Of a stretch of DNA of 47,695 nt, positions 39,896-47,695 are shown piece after piece. The notes beneath the pieces were generated by a model that worked only from the letters and a program-made list of their open reading frames with translations, ran no database searches and had not been told where the DNA came from. The DNA comes from Solirubrobacteraceae bacterium (GTDB taxonomy: Bacteria; Actinomycetota; Thermoleophilia; Solirubrobacterales; Solirubrobacteraceae), in NCBI GenBank assembly GCA_017882375.1, contig JADGPP010000018.1:1-47695 (forward strand), written 5' to 3'. Numbering within the stretch: position 1 is the stretch's first letter; every line of letters starts with the position of its first letter. The translations under genes were made by a program, and so were the position numbers.

Positions 39896-41773
39896 CTACG
39901 CCGCCAGGAAGCGTCGCGCCCAGAGCTCGAACGAAAGCAGGCAGAATATCTGCCGGGTGTGATCGAACTCACGGCGTTGATGTCGGTGCAGCAGGGCTCG
40001 CACCGCGTCGCGGGAGAACAGCTGCGTCGAGAATGCATCGTCGGCCAGGAGCAGCTCGTCGGCGAACGCCTTCATGTCGGTTCGCAGCCAGCGATCGACC
40101 GGTGTGACGAAGCCGCGCTCCTTGCGATGCACGATCTCGCGTGGAAGCACCGGCGTGAGGGCCGCCTTCTCGACCACCTTGCGCCGGCCCCGGCGGATCT
40201 TGAACGAGCTGGGCATGGACTCGACGAACTCGACGAGGTCGGAGTCCAGGAATGGCACGCGCATCTCAACCGACTCGGCCATCGACATCTTGTCTCCAAC
40301 CAGGAGCAGGTCGTCAGGCAGCCACAGCCTGGTGTCCACATACATAATCTGATTGAGCGGATCACGGTCCAGGACTTCACGGCGCAGGTGCTCAACGCGC
40401 TCGGCTGCAGTACTGTGTCCATTCGCCAGGCACTGTGCGGTCAGCTCAGGACCGTAGAGTTCGCGCTTTTGCTCCTCCGTGAAGACGGCATAGATGTTCA
40501 TGAAGCGCTGAAGCACATTTGGGTACCTGAGAGCCCTCAGGCCGCGCTCAAGGCGGGCGGAGCGAACCCGATCCGATGCGCGCCCCAGCGGCGCCAGCGC
40601 GCTCGGCAGAGGTCTGGGCAGTCGCAGCGCGATGCCAGCGACCCACTCGCCTACGTAGCGCCAGTACCCGGCCAGCAGCTCATCGGCCCCCTGTCCACTG
40701 AGCAAAACGGGTACGTGCTCGCGGGCCAGACGCGAAATCTGGCGGAAGCCGAGCGCCGAGCTGGTACCGACCGGCTCCTCGAGCATCTCGATGACCGCCG
40801 GAAGCTCGGCCGCGAAATCACTGTGGCCCACGATGAGCTCGTGGTGTTCGGTCCCAAACAGCTCGGCGGTCTCCCGGGCGAGCCCGGTCTCGTCCGCGTC
40901 ACCTCCCCCTTCGAAGCCTACGGTGAACGTCTTGACCTGCGAGCTCCTCTCGGCCATTAGCGCCACGACCGCCGCCGAGTCGACTCCGCCGCTGAGCATC
41001 ACGCCGATCGGCCGGTCACTCATCATCTGACGGTGAACGGACCTGCGTAGGTGCTCGCGCAGCCCGTCGGCAGCGTCGTCGAATGGCATGTCGTCCCGAA
41101 TCGCCGGCCGTGGATTCCAATAGCGCCGCTTGTTCCCCGTCCCCTCCCGCCAGACCAGGACGGTCGCTGGCTCGAGCTTCTCGACCCCGGCGATCAGCGT
41201 GCGCGGCGCGGGCGTGAATCGGTACGTGAGGTGCTCATCCAGGGCGACCGGATCGAGTTGCCGCGGAACGGCTGGATCCTGCAACAACGCCTTGATCTCG
41301 GAGGCGAAGCGCAGCTGGGAGCCTGTGCGATGGAGATAGAGCGGCTTGACCCCAAGCTGATCGCGGGCGAGGAGCAGCGTGCGCGACTGCTCGTCCCAAA
41401 GTGCGATCGCGAAGATGCCGTTCAGGCGTCCTGCAAACTCCGGGCCCAGCTCCTCGTAGAGATGAGGGATCACCTCTCCGTCGGTGCGTGAGCGGAAGCG
41501 ATGGCCACGCTCTTGCAGTTCGGCTCGGAGCTCGTCGTGGTTGTATATCTCGCCGTTGAAGACGACATGCACGGTCCTCGCCTCGTTGCGAAGCGGCTGC
41601 GCGCCCCCCTGCACGTCGACGATCGCAAGCCGTCGCATGCCGAGCGCGACATCCTCCTCGCCCCACAGGCTCTCGCCATCCGGTCCGCGGTGGGCCATGG
41701 CTGACACCATGCGAGCCAGGACCTCGCGCCGCACTGGAACTCCAGGCGTGATGATGCCGGCGATGCCGCACAC
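39896..41773 (-). CDS. asnB: Asparagine-synthetase-type amidotransferase, second copy
   Basis: A 625-residue glutamine-dependent amidotransferase starting at GTG 41773, which shares its G with the TAG stop of the upstream glycosyltransferase, so translation is coupled. Cys2 of the CGIAGI start, HRGPDGES, GEIYNHDEL and RTDGEVIPHLYEELG make the glutaminase domain; MLSGGVDSAAVVALM near residue 260 is the ATP-binding loop of the synthetase domain. The frame open to 42133 is only overlap with the upstream gene. It is the last gene of a five-gene polysaccharide operon. The role is either asparagine synthesis or, more likely from context, amidation of a uronic-acid sugar; compare the paralogue at 25082. 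Confidence 0.92.
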   Translation of the reverse strand: MCGIAGIITPGVPVRREVLARMVSAMAHRGPDGESLWGEEDVALGMRRLAIVDVQGGAQPLRNEARTVHVVFNGEIYNHDELRAELQERGHRFRSRTDGEVIPHLYEELGPEFAGRLNGIFAIALWDEQSRTLLLARDQLGVKPLYLHRTGSQLRFASEIKALLQDPAVPRQLDPVALDEHLTYRFTPAPRTLIAGVEKLEPATVLVWREGTGNKRRYWNPRPAIRDDMPFDDAADGLREHLRRSVHRQMMSDRPIGVMLSGGVDSAAVVALMAERSSQVKTFTVGFEGGGDADETGLARETAELFGTEHHELIVGHSDFAAELPAVIEMLEEPVGTSSALGFRQISRLAREHVPVLLSGQGADELLAGYWRYVGEWVAGIALRLPRPLPSALAPLGRASDRVRSARLERGLRALRYPNVLQRFMNIYAVFTEEQKRELYGPELTAQCLANGHSTAAERVEHLRREVLDRDPLNQIMYVDTRLWLPDDLLLVGDKMSMAESVEMRVPFLDSDLVEFVESMPSSFKIRRGRRKVVEKAALTPVLPREIVHRKERGFVTPVDRWLRTDMKAFADELLLADDAFSTQLFSRDAVRALLHRHQRREFDHTRQIFCLLSFELWARRFLAA

Positions 41774-42810
41774 TAGACGGGAATCTTCATGGGAGCCAAG
41801 CCGGGAACGAGCTCGGCGTAGAGGTCCAGGAGGCGCTCCGCGATCCGCTCCTGGCCGAGCCAGTCCGAGCGCTCCGAGCCGTTGCTGCGTCGCCGCACGG
41901 TCAGGCATTCGACAAGCGCGCCGGCGAGGGACCCTGGCTCCGCGGCGCAGACCCACGAGGGATCGATGTCGCCCAGGATCTCGGCGACGTCCCCGACGTC
42001 CGTGGAGATGACCGGGAGGTCGCAGGCCATCGCCTCCTTGACGACGTTCGGCGAGCCCTCGATCGCCGAGGTGAGCAACAGGCAGTCGGCGCCCGCCATC
42101 AGCATCGGCATCTCCGCTGGAAGCGTGCCCCAAGCCACCTCGAGTCGGACCGGTCCAAGCTCTCGCTCAGCGTCTCGGCACGCCGCCTCGGCGAGCCAAT
42201 GGCGCTTGCGCTCCACCGCCGGATCCGCCGCGAAGAGGACGATGCGATCCTCGGCAGCCCAGCCCAGGGAGCGGCGAGCCTCCTCCCCTGAGCGAGGATG
42301 AAAGATCGAGCGGTCGACGCCGTTGGGCACCACTAGGTTGCGTTTGCGCGCGGAGGGGTGCAGCGTGCCCTCCATCTCGGCCGACTTGGTGACGGTGCGA
42401 TTTATCAGCCGCGCATGGGCGCGCAGCAGTGCCCGGCGAACGCGACTCGCTGGAGTAATCGAACCGTCCGCTCGCGGGGTGCCCAGCACGTCGTCCCCGC
42501 AGTAGGAGACCACCACCGGTCCTCGTACGTACCAGCGCGCTACGAGTGCGGTCTCTCCCCCGTGGGCATGCACCAACCGCGGCCGACGCGATGAGAAGTT
42601 GCGTCGCAGCATGCGTAGTGACTCACGAACATAGGCCCAGCGCGTTCGGTGGCCTTCAATGAAGATCACCTCGCAGTCGAGCCCTCGTGTCCGCAGCGAT
42701 TCGATCTGGCGGAAGACGAAGATGCCATACCCCGGATGCTCCTCCGTCGGCCACATGTTCGTGACCATCAGCACATCAGGTCGGTCTTCTCTGGCGGAGC
42801 GAAGCCGCAT
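41773..42810 (-). CDS. Family 4 glycosyltransferase
   Basis: A 345-residue GT-B enzyme. It opens PDVLMVTNMWPTEEHPGYGI with VFRQIESLRTRG, a typical GT4 acceptor-side start; the donor side has VVPNGVDRSIFHP, IVLFAADPAVERKRHWLAEA and the EX7E element as EGSPNVVKE, followed by LPVISTDVGDVAEIL. It probably adds one sugar to the lipid-linked repeat unit at the cytoplasmic face. ATG 42810 lies 2 bp after the stop of the DUF354 gene and its stop overlaps the amidotransferase start, so both neighbours are co-translated in one operon. The donor is unknown. Confidence 0.9.
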   Translation of the reverse strand: MRLRSAREDRPDVLMVTNMWPTEEHPGYGIFVFRQIESLRTRGLDCEVIFIEGHRTRWAYVRESLRMLRRNFSSRRPRLVHAHGGETALVARWYVRGPVVVSYCGDDVLGTPRADGSITPASRVRRALLRAHARLINRTVTKSAEMEGTLHPSARKRNLVVPNGVDRSIFHPRSGEEARRSLGWAAEDRIVLFAADPAVERKRHWLAEAACRDAERELGPVRLEVAWGTLPAEMPMLMAGADCLLLTSAIEGSPNVVKEAMACDLPVISTDVGDVAEILGDIDPSWVCAAEPGSLAGALVECLTVRRRSNGSERSDWLGQERIAERLLDLYAELVPGLAPMKIPV

Positions 42811-42812
42811 CG

Positions 42813-43862
42813 CTATGCAAGCTCCTCGATCCGAGCGATCAACCGGTTGCGCAACTCGCGGCCCCGCTCATGCCGTCGCTGACGCGCCTGCTCCGTCTCA
42901 TGAGCGTCCCTGGGAGCCCAGTCGACGCTCGTGGGCTCCTGACCCCGAAGGTCGTGCAACAGGCCTCGCTGGATGAGCTCCGCGTCGACCGCCGCGAACC
43001 GCCCGGCGAACATCGTGTACGCGCGAACTCCGAGCAGTGCCGCCTCCCGGCACATCGTTCCCCCGGCCCCCACAAAGACGTCGGCCGAGCGCAGGAGCGC
43101 CAGACCATCAACGGCATGCTCGGGCGCTTGCACGCCGGCCATCTCGGAGTATTGGCTTCGCTGATGCGCCATCCGAGGCAGGACGACGACCTGCAGGTCC
43201 TCGCGTTCGATCGCGCGCCGCAGCACCAGATCAAACAGGGAGTTGCCCCGCTGGTGGTAGAGCGCACCCTCCGGTGGGGGACGGAACACAGCCAAGCTCC
43301 TGCCATCCTCGATCTCGATCGGATCGGCAACAGCGTCGACCTCGTCGAGATACAGCTCCTCCTTGAATCCGTCGAACTTAGCCACGCGCTTGGCGGAGGC
43401 GCCGTACCGCCTCAGCCGCTCTGGCGGAAAGACGCTGGGGACGACCACACGATGCGCCAGCCGAAAGCTCAAATGGTTCGCCGGCTGATACTCGTAGTCC
43501 ATCAGCGTCAGAACCGGTATGCCGAGGCTGCGGGCAGCGACGATCTGCGCATACGAGCCCAGCGACGCGGCGGCGTCAACGTTGATCGGCGCGAGCACCC
43601 TGCGAAGCCCTAAGACCCGGCTCGCGATCGCTCGGGCCTTCGCGCCCCGCGACCCCGGGCTCTCGCCGCCGACGACCGTCGCATCCGGCCATATCGACAG
43701 CGTCAAGTCGCGCGTCTGGGCGTGATCACGGGTTGTCACGAAGAGCTCGTGCCCACGAGCCTCCAGCTCGCGCGCCACCGGCCCGAGCAAGACCGGATGC
43801 GGCGAATTCGCCATGTCGAGCCAGATGCGCAAGGTTCTCTGTGGAGGTTCGGTCTCGATCAC
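42813..43862 (-). CDS. DUF354 family protein (GT-B-like)
   Basis: A 349-residue protein of the DUF354 family, which has a UDP-GlcNAc-2-epimerase/GT-B-like fold and is found in archaeal and bacterial polysaccharide loci. The signature start is LRIWLDMANSPHPVLLGPVA; later blocks include HELFVTTRDHAQT, TLMDYEYQPANHLSFRLAHR, VVVLPRMAHQR and GGTMCREAALLGVRAYTMF. GTG 43862 is chosen because it falls 13 bp after the epimerase stop, with GAGAG upstream; the frame continues to 44030 inside the epimerase. Catalytic activity for the family is unproven; a nucleotide-sugar transferase or epimerase is likely from the fold. It is the middle gene of the operon. Confidence 0.85.
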   Translation of the reverse strand: MIETEPPQRTLRIWLDMANSPHPVLLGPVARELEARGHELFVTTRDHAQTRDLTLSIWPDATVVGGESPGSRGAKARAIASRVLGLRRVLAPINVDAAASLGSYAQIVAARSLGIPVLTLMDYEYQPANHLSFRLAHRVVVPSVFPPERLRRYGASAKRVAKFDGFKEELYLDEVDAVADPIEIEDGRSLAVFRPPPEGALYHQRGNSLFDLVLRRAIEREDLQVVVLPRMAHQRSQYSEMAGVQAPEHAVDGLALLRSADVFVGAGGTMCREAALLGVRAYTMFAGRFAAVDAELIQRGLLHDLRGQEPTSVDWAPRDAHETEQARQRRHERGRELRNRLIARIEELA

Positions 43863-43875
43863 GGCCCAGTCGGCG

Positions 43876-44850
43876 TCAGCTCTCCAGCGCGGGCGCCGTC
43901 GCCACAGGCCGGCTCTCGCCTCGGTGCCACGCGACCTGCTCGCTGAGCCCCTCGTAGAGCGAACGCGAGGGAGCGAAGCCGAGTTGCGCACGGGCCCTGC
44001 TCGTGTCGGCCGCCGTATCGCGGGCGTCACCGGCCTGCGCGGCGACGCGGCGAACGTTGAGATCCTCTCCCGTGAGATCGGCGATCATCTCGAGCACCTC
44101 GTTCATGGATGTCCTGGCGCCACCGCCGAGGTTGTAGACCGCACCGGGATGCCCATCCACGGCGGCGGCGATCGTGCCATCGACCGCGTCACGGACAAAT
44201 GTGAAGTCGCGGGTCTGACCGCCGTCGCCGTAGATGACGATCTCCTCGTGCTCCAGGGCCGCGCGTATGAGCTTGTTGAACGCCATGTCCGGGCGCTGGC
44301 GCGGCCCGTATACGGTGAAGTAACGGAGCATGACTATGGGCAGCGCATGGCTGCGGTGGTATAGACGGCACAGGTGCTCGCCGAGCACCTTGGTCGCACC
44401 GTATGGAGAGATCGGCTGCAGCGAGGATTCCTCAGTGGTGGGAAATCGCGTCGCGTCACCGTACACCGACGATGAGGACGCGAATACAAAGCGTTCGAGC
44501 GCGACCGACCGAGACGCCTCCAGCAACCGCTGTAGTGCGGTCACATTGCTGTCGACGTACACCCCAAATGTCTGCCCCCAGCTCGCCCGCACCCCGGGCT
44601 GCGCCGCGAGGTGAAAGACGACCTCGATCCCATCGAGAAGGGAGATCAGGTCCAGATCCACGAGATCTCCCTCGAGGAACGTCCACGCTGCGTGGTCCTC
44701 CATCTGCGCCACGTTCGCGCGCTTGAGCTCGGGCTCATAGTACGAGGTGAAGGAATCAATTCCGAGCACACGGTGCCCCTGCTCCAGACATCCCTGAGCC
44801 AGGTGCGAGCCAATGAAGCCGGCGGCGCCGGTTACGAGCACGTTTGCCAT
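43876..44850 (-). CDS. NAD-dependent nucleotide-sugar epimerase (UDP-glucuronate 4-epimerase-like)
   Basis: A 324-residue short-chain dehydrogenase/reductase of the extended type. It has the Rossmann motif VLVTGAAGFIGSHLA, the block GIDSFTSYYEPELKRANV characteristic of the CapI/UDP-glucuronate 4-epimerase group, HLAAQPGVRAS, SSSSVYG, the catalytic SPYGATKVLGE (YxxxK) and RYFTVYGPRQRPDMAF. It likely interconverts UDP-GlcA and UDP-GalA, supplying uronic acid to the polymer; other UDP-sugar 4-epimerisation or decarboxylation is possible. ATG 44850 has an ideal GGAGG seven bases upstream; the frame beyond it to 45009 is overlap with the sugar transferase. It follows that gene by 11 bp. Confidence 0.9.
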   Translation of the reverse strand: MANVLVTGAAGFIGSHLAQGCLEQGHRVLGIDSFTSYYEPELKRANVAQMEDHAAWTFLEGDLVDLDLISLLDGIEVVFHLAAQPGVRASWGQTFGVYVDSNVTALQRLLEASRSVALERFVFASSSSVYGDATRFPTTEESSLQPISPYGATKVLGEHLCRLYHRSHALPIVMLRYFTVYGPRQRPDMAFNKLIRAALEHEEIVIYGDGGQTRDFTFVRDAVDGTIAAAVDGHPGAVYNLGGGARTSMNEVLEMIADLTGEDLNVRRVAAQAGDARDTAADTSRARAQLGFAPSRSLYEGLSEQVAWHRGESRPVATAPALES

Positions 44851-44861
44851 CAAATGCCTCC

Positions 44862-46484
44862 TTAATTCGCTCCGCTGCGCCGCAGCACAACCGGAAGCGT
44901 GCGCAGGATCAGCCGCACGTCCCCCCAGAGCGACCAGTTCGTGACGTACAGGTAGTCGAGCTTGACCATCTCCTCGAAGGGGATGCTCGTGCGACCGAGA
45001 ACCTGCCACAGCCCGGTGATCCCCGGGGTCAGGTCGAGTCGTCCGCGCGCCCAGTCGTCGACCATCATGTCCTCGTCCGCGACCAGCGGCCGTGGACCCA
45101 CGAGGCTCATGTCGCCCTTGAGCACGTTCCAGAGCTGGGGGAGCTCGTCGAGGCTCGCCAGCCGCAGGAGGCGACCGACGCCCGTGATGCGCGGATCGTG
45201 CTCGAGGTGCAGCCAGTGCAGGTCCTTGCTCTGCACGAGGAGCTCCGCGCGGTGCGCCTCGGCGTCGACGGCCATCGTGCGTAGCTTGAGCAGCGTGAAG
45301 CGATGCCCTTCCTTGCCGATGCGCTCTTGGCGGAAGAACACAGGGCCCGGCGAGTCGAGCTTGATCGCGACCGCCAGCACCATGAGGGCGGGGAGCGCGA
45401 CGATGCTCAGCAGCCCTGCCCCCGCGACATCCAGGCCGCGCTTGGCCAGGCGCGAGGAACGCGAGAGCACCGACGGGTTGATCCCCAGCACCGTCACCCC
45501 CTGCACGTCATCGACCTCGACCGACGGCCCCAGCGCGCTGCACGTCGCCGGCAATAGGCTCACCTTCACCGATACCGTCTTGCAGTCGCGCAGTACACCC
45601 AACAGCCGCTCGCCGTCGACCTCGGCGTCCGCCACTACCACCCGCCCCACACGATGCTTCACCATCAGGCCCGGCAGGTCGACCTCCTCCAGGCAGCCCA
45701 GGCGCGGCAACCCGAGCGCCTCCCCCGCGTCCTCGGCGCAGCTGACCATCCCGATCGGCTCCAGGCGCAGGCTCGCCCTGGCGCGCATCTTCTCAATCAG
45801 CGCGCCACTGGTCTTGCCCGTGCCGATCAACAGCACCCGCTCCGGCGAGACCAGGCGCAGGAAGCCCGCGCGCGCAAGCGCACGACCCGCGAGCACCAGC
45901 ACCATCGCCAGAGCTCCGAACGCAAGGATCGCCGCGAACATCAGCTTCGCCGGCGCCACGACCACAAACCAGCACCACATCAAGAGACACCCCAAGAGAA
46001 GGCCATGAAACAGCGAAGGCAAGTCGTCCAGCGTGCTGTGGCTCAGCCGCTTGGCGTCCCGCTCATACAACCCGTACAGCTTGAAGAGCACCACCCACGC
46101 GGGCAGCGTGATCAACCCGTAGAGCAGGTACTCCTGCCAGGAATGTCCCCGCGCGCCGGCGACCAGCGCCATCGCCACAGCCATCGCCAGAGCTAGGCAC
46201 ACCGCGTCACTCACCGCCAGCAACCGCCGCAGGAACCAGTCGCGGCGGCCGTAGCCGCGCGCCACCAGCATCCCCGCGCGCGACGGATCGGCCCGCGGGC
46301 GGGGATGCGAGTCAAAGGCAGCATCGAGCGACGCCTCCTGGGCCTCCGTGCCAACGGGAGCCACGTCAGGCATCGGCGCAGACCCGGTCACGGACGAGAA
46401 TCGGGGCGAGGCCGGCGGCCCGGCGAAGCTCGCAGCGGAGGAGAACGCGTCCGTGCGTTGTGTTTCTGTGCCGTCCTTGGACAT
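44862..46484 (-). CDS. Polyprenyl-phosphate sugar phosphotransferase (initiating transferase)
   Basis: A 540-residue PHPT enzyme that attaches the first sugar-1-phosphate to undecaprenyl phosphate. The first ~75 residues are polar. Four hydrophobic segments (~75-185) precede a Rossmann-like CoA-binding domain (RVLLIGTGKTSGALIEKMRA). A fifth segment (LLSIVALPALMVLAVAIKLD) leads into the catalytic domain with SPGPVFFRQERIGKEG, FTLLKLRTM, ASLDELPQLWNVLKGDMSLV, GPRPLV and LTPGITGLWQV. All blocks of the WbaP/CpsE/GumD family are present. ATG 46484 is the operon's first start; transcription runs left through the epimerase, DUF354, GT4 and amidotransferase genes. The sugar (often galactose or glucose) is not readable. 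Confidence 0.94.
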   Translation of the reverse strand: MSKDGTETQRTDAFSSAASFAGPPASPRFSSVTGSAPMPDVAPVGTEAQEASLDAAFDSHPRPRADPSRAGMLVARGYGRRDWFLRRLLAVSDAVCLALAMAVAMALVAGARGHSWQEYLLYGLITLPAWVVLFKLYGLYERDAKRLSHSTLDDLPSLFHGLLLGCLLMWCWFVVVAPAKLMFAAILAFGALAMVLVLAGRALARAGFLRLVSPERVLLIGTGKTSGALIEKMRARASLRLEPIGMVSCAEDAGEALGLPRLGCLEEVDLPGLMVKHRVGRVVVADAEVDGERLLGVLRDCKTVSVKVSLLPATCSALGPSVEVDDVQGVTVLGINPSVLSRSSRLAKRGLDVAGAGLLSIVALPALMVLAVAIKLDSPGPVFFRQERIGKEGHRFTLLKLRTMAVDAEAHRAELLVQSKDLHWLHLEHDPRITGVGRLLRLASLDELPQLWNVLKGDMSLVGPRPLVADEDMMVDDWARGRLDLTPGITGLWQVLGRTSIPFEEMVKLDYLYVTNWSLWGDVRLILRTLPVVLRRSGAN

Positions 46485-46579
46485 GCTCCATCAACGTCGT
46501 GGCTGCACGTGGACTTCTGCGCTCCACCCTGCGCATCCGGCTCATCCGAGACGGTCTTCGATGCCGGTACGCTGATCCG

Positions 46580-46789
46580 GTGAGAACGCCCGAAGAACCC
46601 GCCCGCGCCACGGACCCGCAGGTCGCCGACGCCGTTCGCGACCCGCTCGCCGCCGCCGAGACGCTACGTGCCGCTCGGCAGCGCCCGATGGCCGAGCGCC
46701 TGGAGCTGGCATTGAGCTGGAACGCCGTCGCCGCCGAGCTTCGCGCCGGTCTCGCTGCGGCCACCAGACACACGAACCCTAGCCAGTGA
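46580..46789 (+). CDS. Small partner protein of the nucleotidyltransferase
   Basis: A 69-residue acidic-helical protein starting at GTG 46580 (VRTPEEPARATDPQVADAVR, with AERLELALSWNAVAAELRAG later). Its stop overlaps the next gene's GTG by 3 bases (GTGA), so the two are translationally coupled. A TACGCT hexamer ends 8 bases before the GTG, suggesting a leaderless transcript. No family is recognised; small proteins encoded just before AbiEii-like nucleotidyltransferases often act as antitoxins, which is the basis for the role suggested here. The frame extends to 46460 but overlaps the divergent sugar transferase gene. Confidence 0.55.
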   Translation: MRTPEEPARATDPQVADAVRDPLAAAETLRAARQRPMAERLELALSWNAVAAELRAGLAAATRHTNPSQ

Positions 46790-47277
46790 CCAAACCGGGC
46801 AGCTTCGACGCTCGCGAGCTGTTCACAGCGCTCGCACACCGCGACGTGGAGTATGTGACGATCGGCGGTATCGCGATCCAGGCGCACGGCGGCCAGCGCC
46901 TGACACAGGACCTCGATGTCGCCATCGCCGCATCCACCGAGAACCTCGCGCGACTGGCCGATGCGCTGCTCGACCTCGACGCTCGAATCCTCGGCCCCGA
47001 CGGCCAGCGCTCACTCTCGACGCCGACCGCGCCCCTTCTCGCCTCAAGCGATCAGTGGCATCTCATCACCGACCACGGCCCGCTGGACCTCATCACGCTG
47101 CCGGCTCACCTCGGAACGTTCGCTGAGCTGCGAGCCCGCGCTCACCAGGTGCCCCTGGGCGAGTTGTCGATCCCCATCGCTCACCGCGAGGATCTGCTGA
47201 AGATGAAGCGAGCCGCCGGCCGGCCGCAGGATCTCGCTGACGTCCGACTGCTCGAATCGCTCGACGACGCACCGTGA
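46786..47277 (+). CDS. Nucleotidyltransferase-fold protein (AbiEii/MNT-like)
   Basis: A 163-residue protein with a nucleotidyltransferase core: VEYVTIGGIAIQAHGGQRLT followed by QDLDVAIA, where the DLD pair is the likely metal-binding site, then a third conserved acidic region near GPLDLITLP. The tail IPIAHREDLLKMKRAAGRPQ with DLADVRLLESL is typical of the AbiEii/DUF6036 group that uses this end to contact substrate. Such proteins are toxins or tRNA/protein-modifying enzymes in toxin-antitoxin pairs and abortive infection systems. Its start overlaps the small gene upstream. Activity and target are inferred only. It converges on the oxidoreductase gene with a 21-bp gap. Confidence 0.75.
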   Translation: MTKPGSFDARELFTALAHRDVEYVTIGGIAIQAHGGQRLTQDLDVAIAASTENLARLADALLDLDARILGPDGQRSLSTPTAPLLASSDQWHLITDHGPLDLITLPAHLGTFAELRARAHQVPLGELSIPIAHREDLLKMKRAAGRPQDLADVRLLESLDDAP

Positions 47278-47298
47278 GGCAGCAGGCGGGCCGGCGCT

Positions 47299-47695
47299 CT
47301 AGGGGGAGACCCTCGATGGCACGCGCAGATCTCCACGGTAGCTCGCGCCCCACGCGATCGGAACGCTGTCGCGGGTCCTCGCACCATCCGCGCCCGGCCC
47401 GGACGGCGCAACGTGCTCGCCGTACGTCGGACGCTCGCCGTCGACGAGCTCGATCGGGCCGCCCGAGCGCTCCATCGAACGGTGTGCTGCCTCCACAGCA
47501 CGCACGACTTCCAGTCCGAGCGCGCTGCTGGAGCGCGGTTCCTCACCGGTGCGTATGGCATGTGCGAAATCGGCCAGCTCCAGTCCCAGCGGCTCACCCG
47601 CCTCGATGCGGGGCACCACGATGTCCCCGCTGCGGTATGTCAGCCGATACTCCCCGAACGTCGCCGGCGCCTCGGTTGTCGAGACGTCCAGCCCC
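47299..47695 (-). CDS. Gfo/Idh/MocA-family oxidoreductase, C-terminal part (cut by window edge)
   Basis: The visible 131 codons encode the C-terminal part of an NAD(P)-dependent sugar-type dehydrogenase. The frame is open to the window end: LDVSTTEAPATFGEYRLTYR, then SGDIVVPRIEAGEPLGLELA and DFAHAIRTGEEPRSSSALGL with VVRAVEAAHRSMERSG. The LxxExxDFxxAIRxGxxPxxxxxxGLxVVxxxEAAxxS pattern is typical of this family. The NAD-binding domain lies beyond the window, so substrate and length cannot be judged. Members in polysaccharide loci oxidise UDP-sugars, for example UDP-GlcNAc(3NAc)A precursors, which would suit this neighbourhood. A GTG at 47619 is not the true start. Confidence 0.85.
   Translation of the reverse strand, partial: GLDVSTTEAPATFGEYRLTYRSGDIVVPRIEAGEPLGLELADFAHAIRTGEEPRSSSALGLEVVRAVEAAHRSMERSGGPIELVDGERPTYGEHVAPSGPGADGARTRDSVPIAWGASYRGDLRVPSRVSP

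Noticed and set aside
39887-40960. A 357-codon plus-strand frame
   Set aside because: It is antisense to the well-supported asparagine-synthetase-type gene and has no family motifs.
1-47695. tRNA or rRNA genes
   Set aside because: No cloverleaf with a TTCRA-type T-loop or rRNA segment was noticed by eye; a tRNAscan-SE/Infernal run would settle it.

Overview
This GC-rich window (the base composition looks well above 60 percent G+C) most resembles an actinobacterium, probably of the class Thermoleophilia (Solirubrobacter/Conexibacter/Patulibacter-like). The lineage is an inference from codon usage, actinobacterial protein styles and unusually many fused TetR regulators; no rRNA or tRNA gene was seen to confirm it.

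Region 1 (1-11.4 kb) is a signalling and regulation block. Two divergent cyclic-di-GMP genes (a membrane GGDEF cyclase and a GGDEF-EAL protein) are followed by three consecutive paralogous regulators, each carrying two TetR DNA-binding domains in one chain. Next come a TetR regulator fused to a winged-helix domain and an ECF-type sigma factor. Every long intergenic gap here carries at least one GTTTAT hexamer (11 exact copies between 1.24 and 10.62 kb). Two copies sit just downstream of good sigma-A-like promoters. This shared element plus the double-TetR proteins is the best candidate for an undescribed regulatory circuit.

Region 2 (11.4-14 kb) holds small proteins, a second ECF sigma factor and an Asn/Gly-rich, membrane-anchored surface protein.

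Region 3 (14-47 kb) is a large exopolysaccharide locus. It has an initiating polyprenyl-phosphate sugar transferase, a UDP-uronate-type epimerase, a UDP-GlcNAc 2-epimerase, glycosyltransferases, a Wzx-type flippase, two Wzy/ligase-type membrane proteins, a Wzz-BY-kinase fusion with its PHP-family phosphatase, a GT-C transferase and methyltransferases. It also has an AT3-SGNH acyltransferase, two asparagine-synthetase-type amidotransferases, two sulfotransferases and a D-glucuronyl C5-epimerase-like protein. Together these suggest a sulfated, possibly amidated, uronic-acid polymer, in outline like a glycosaminoglycan. That polymer is inferred, not shown.

The polysaccharide locus is interrupted by a toxin-antitoxin pair (17.07-17.97 kb) with a three-copy GTACG operator and by mobile-DNA debris: an integrase fragment (28.6 kb), a methyltransferase fragment (33.9 kb), a frameshifted IS1380-like transposase (36.2-36.7 kb) and the 5' part of a group II intron (38.3-38.76 kb). 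The right end carries a nucleotidyltransferase/small-protein pair and the C-terminal part of a Gfo/Idh/MocA oxidoreductase cut by the window edge.
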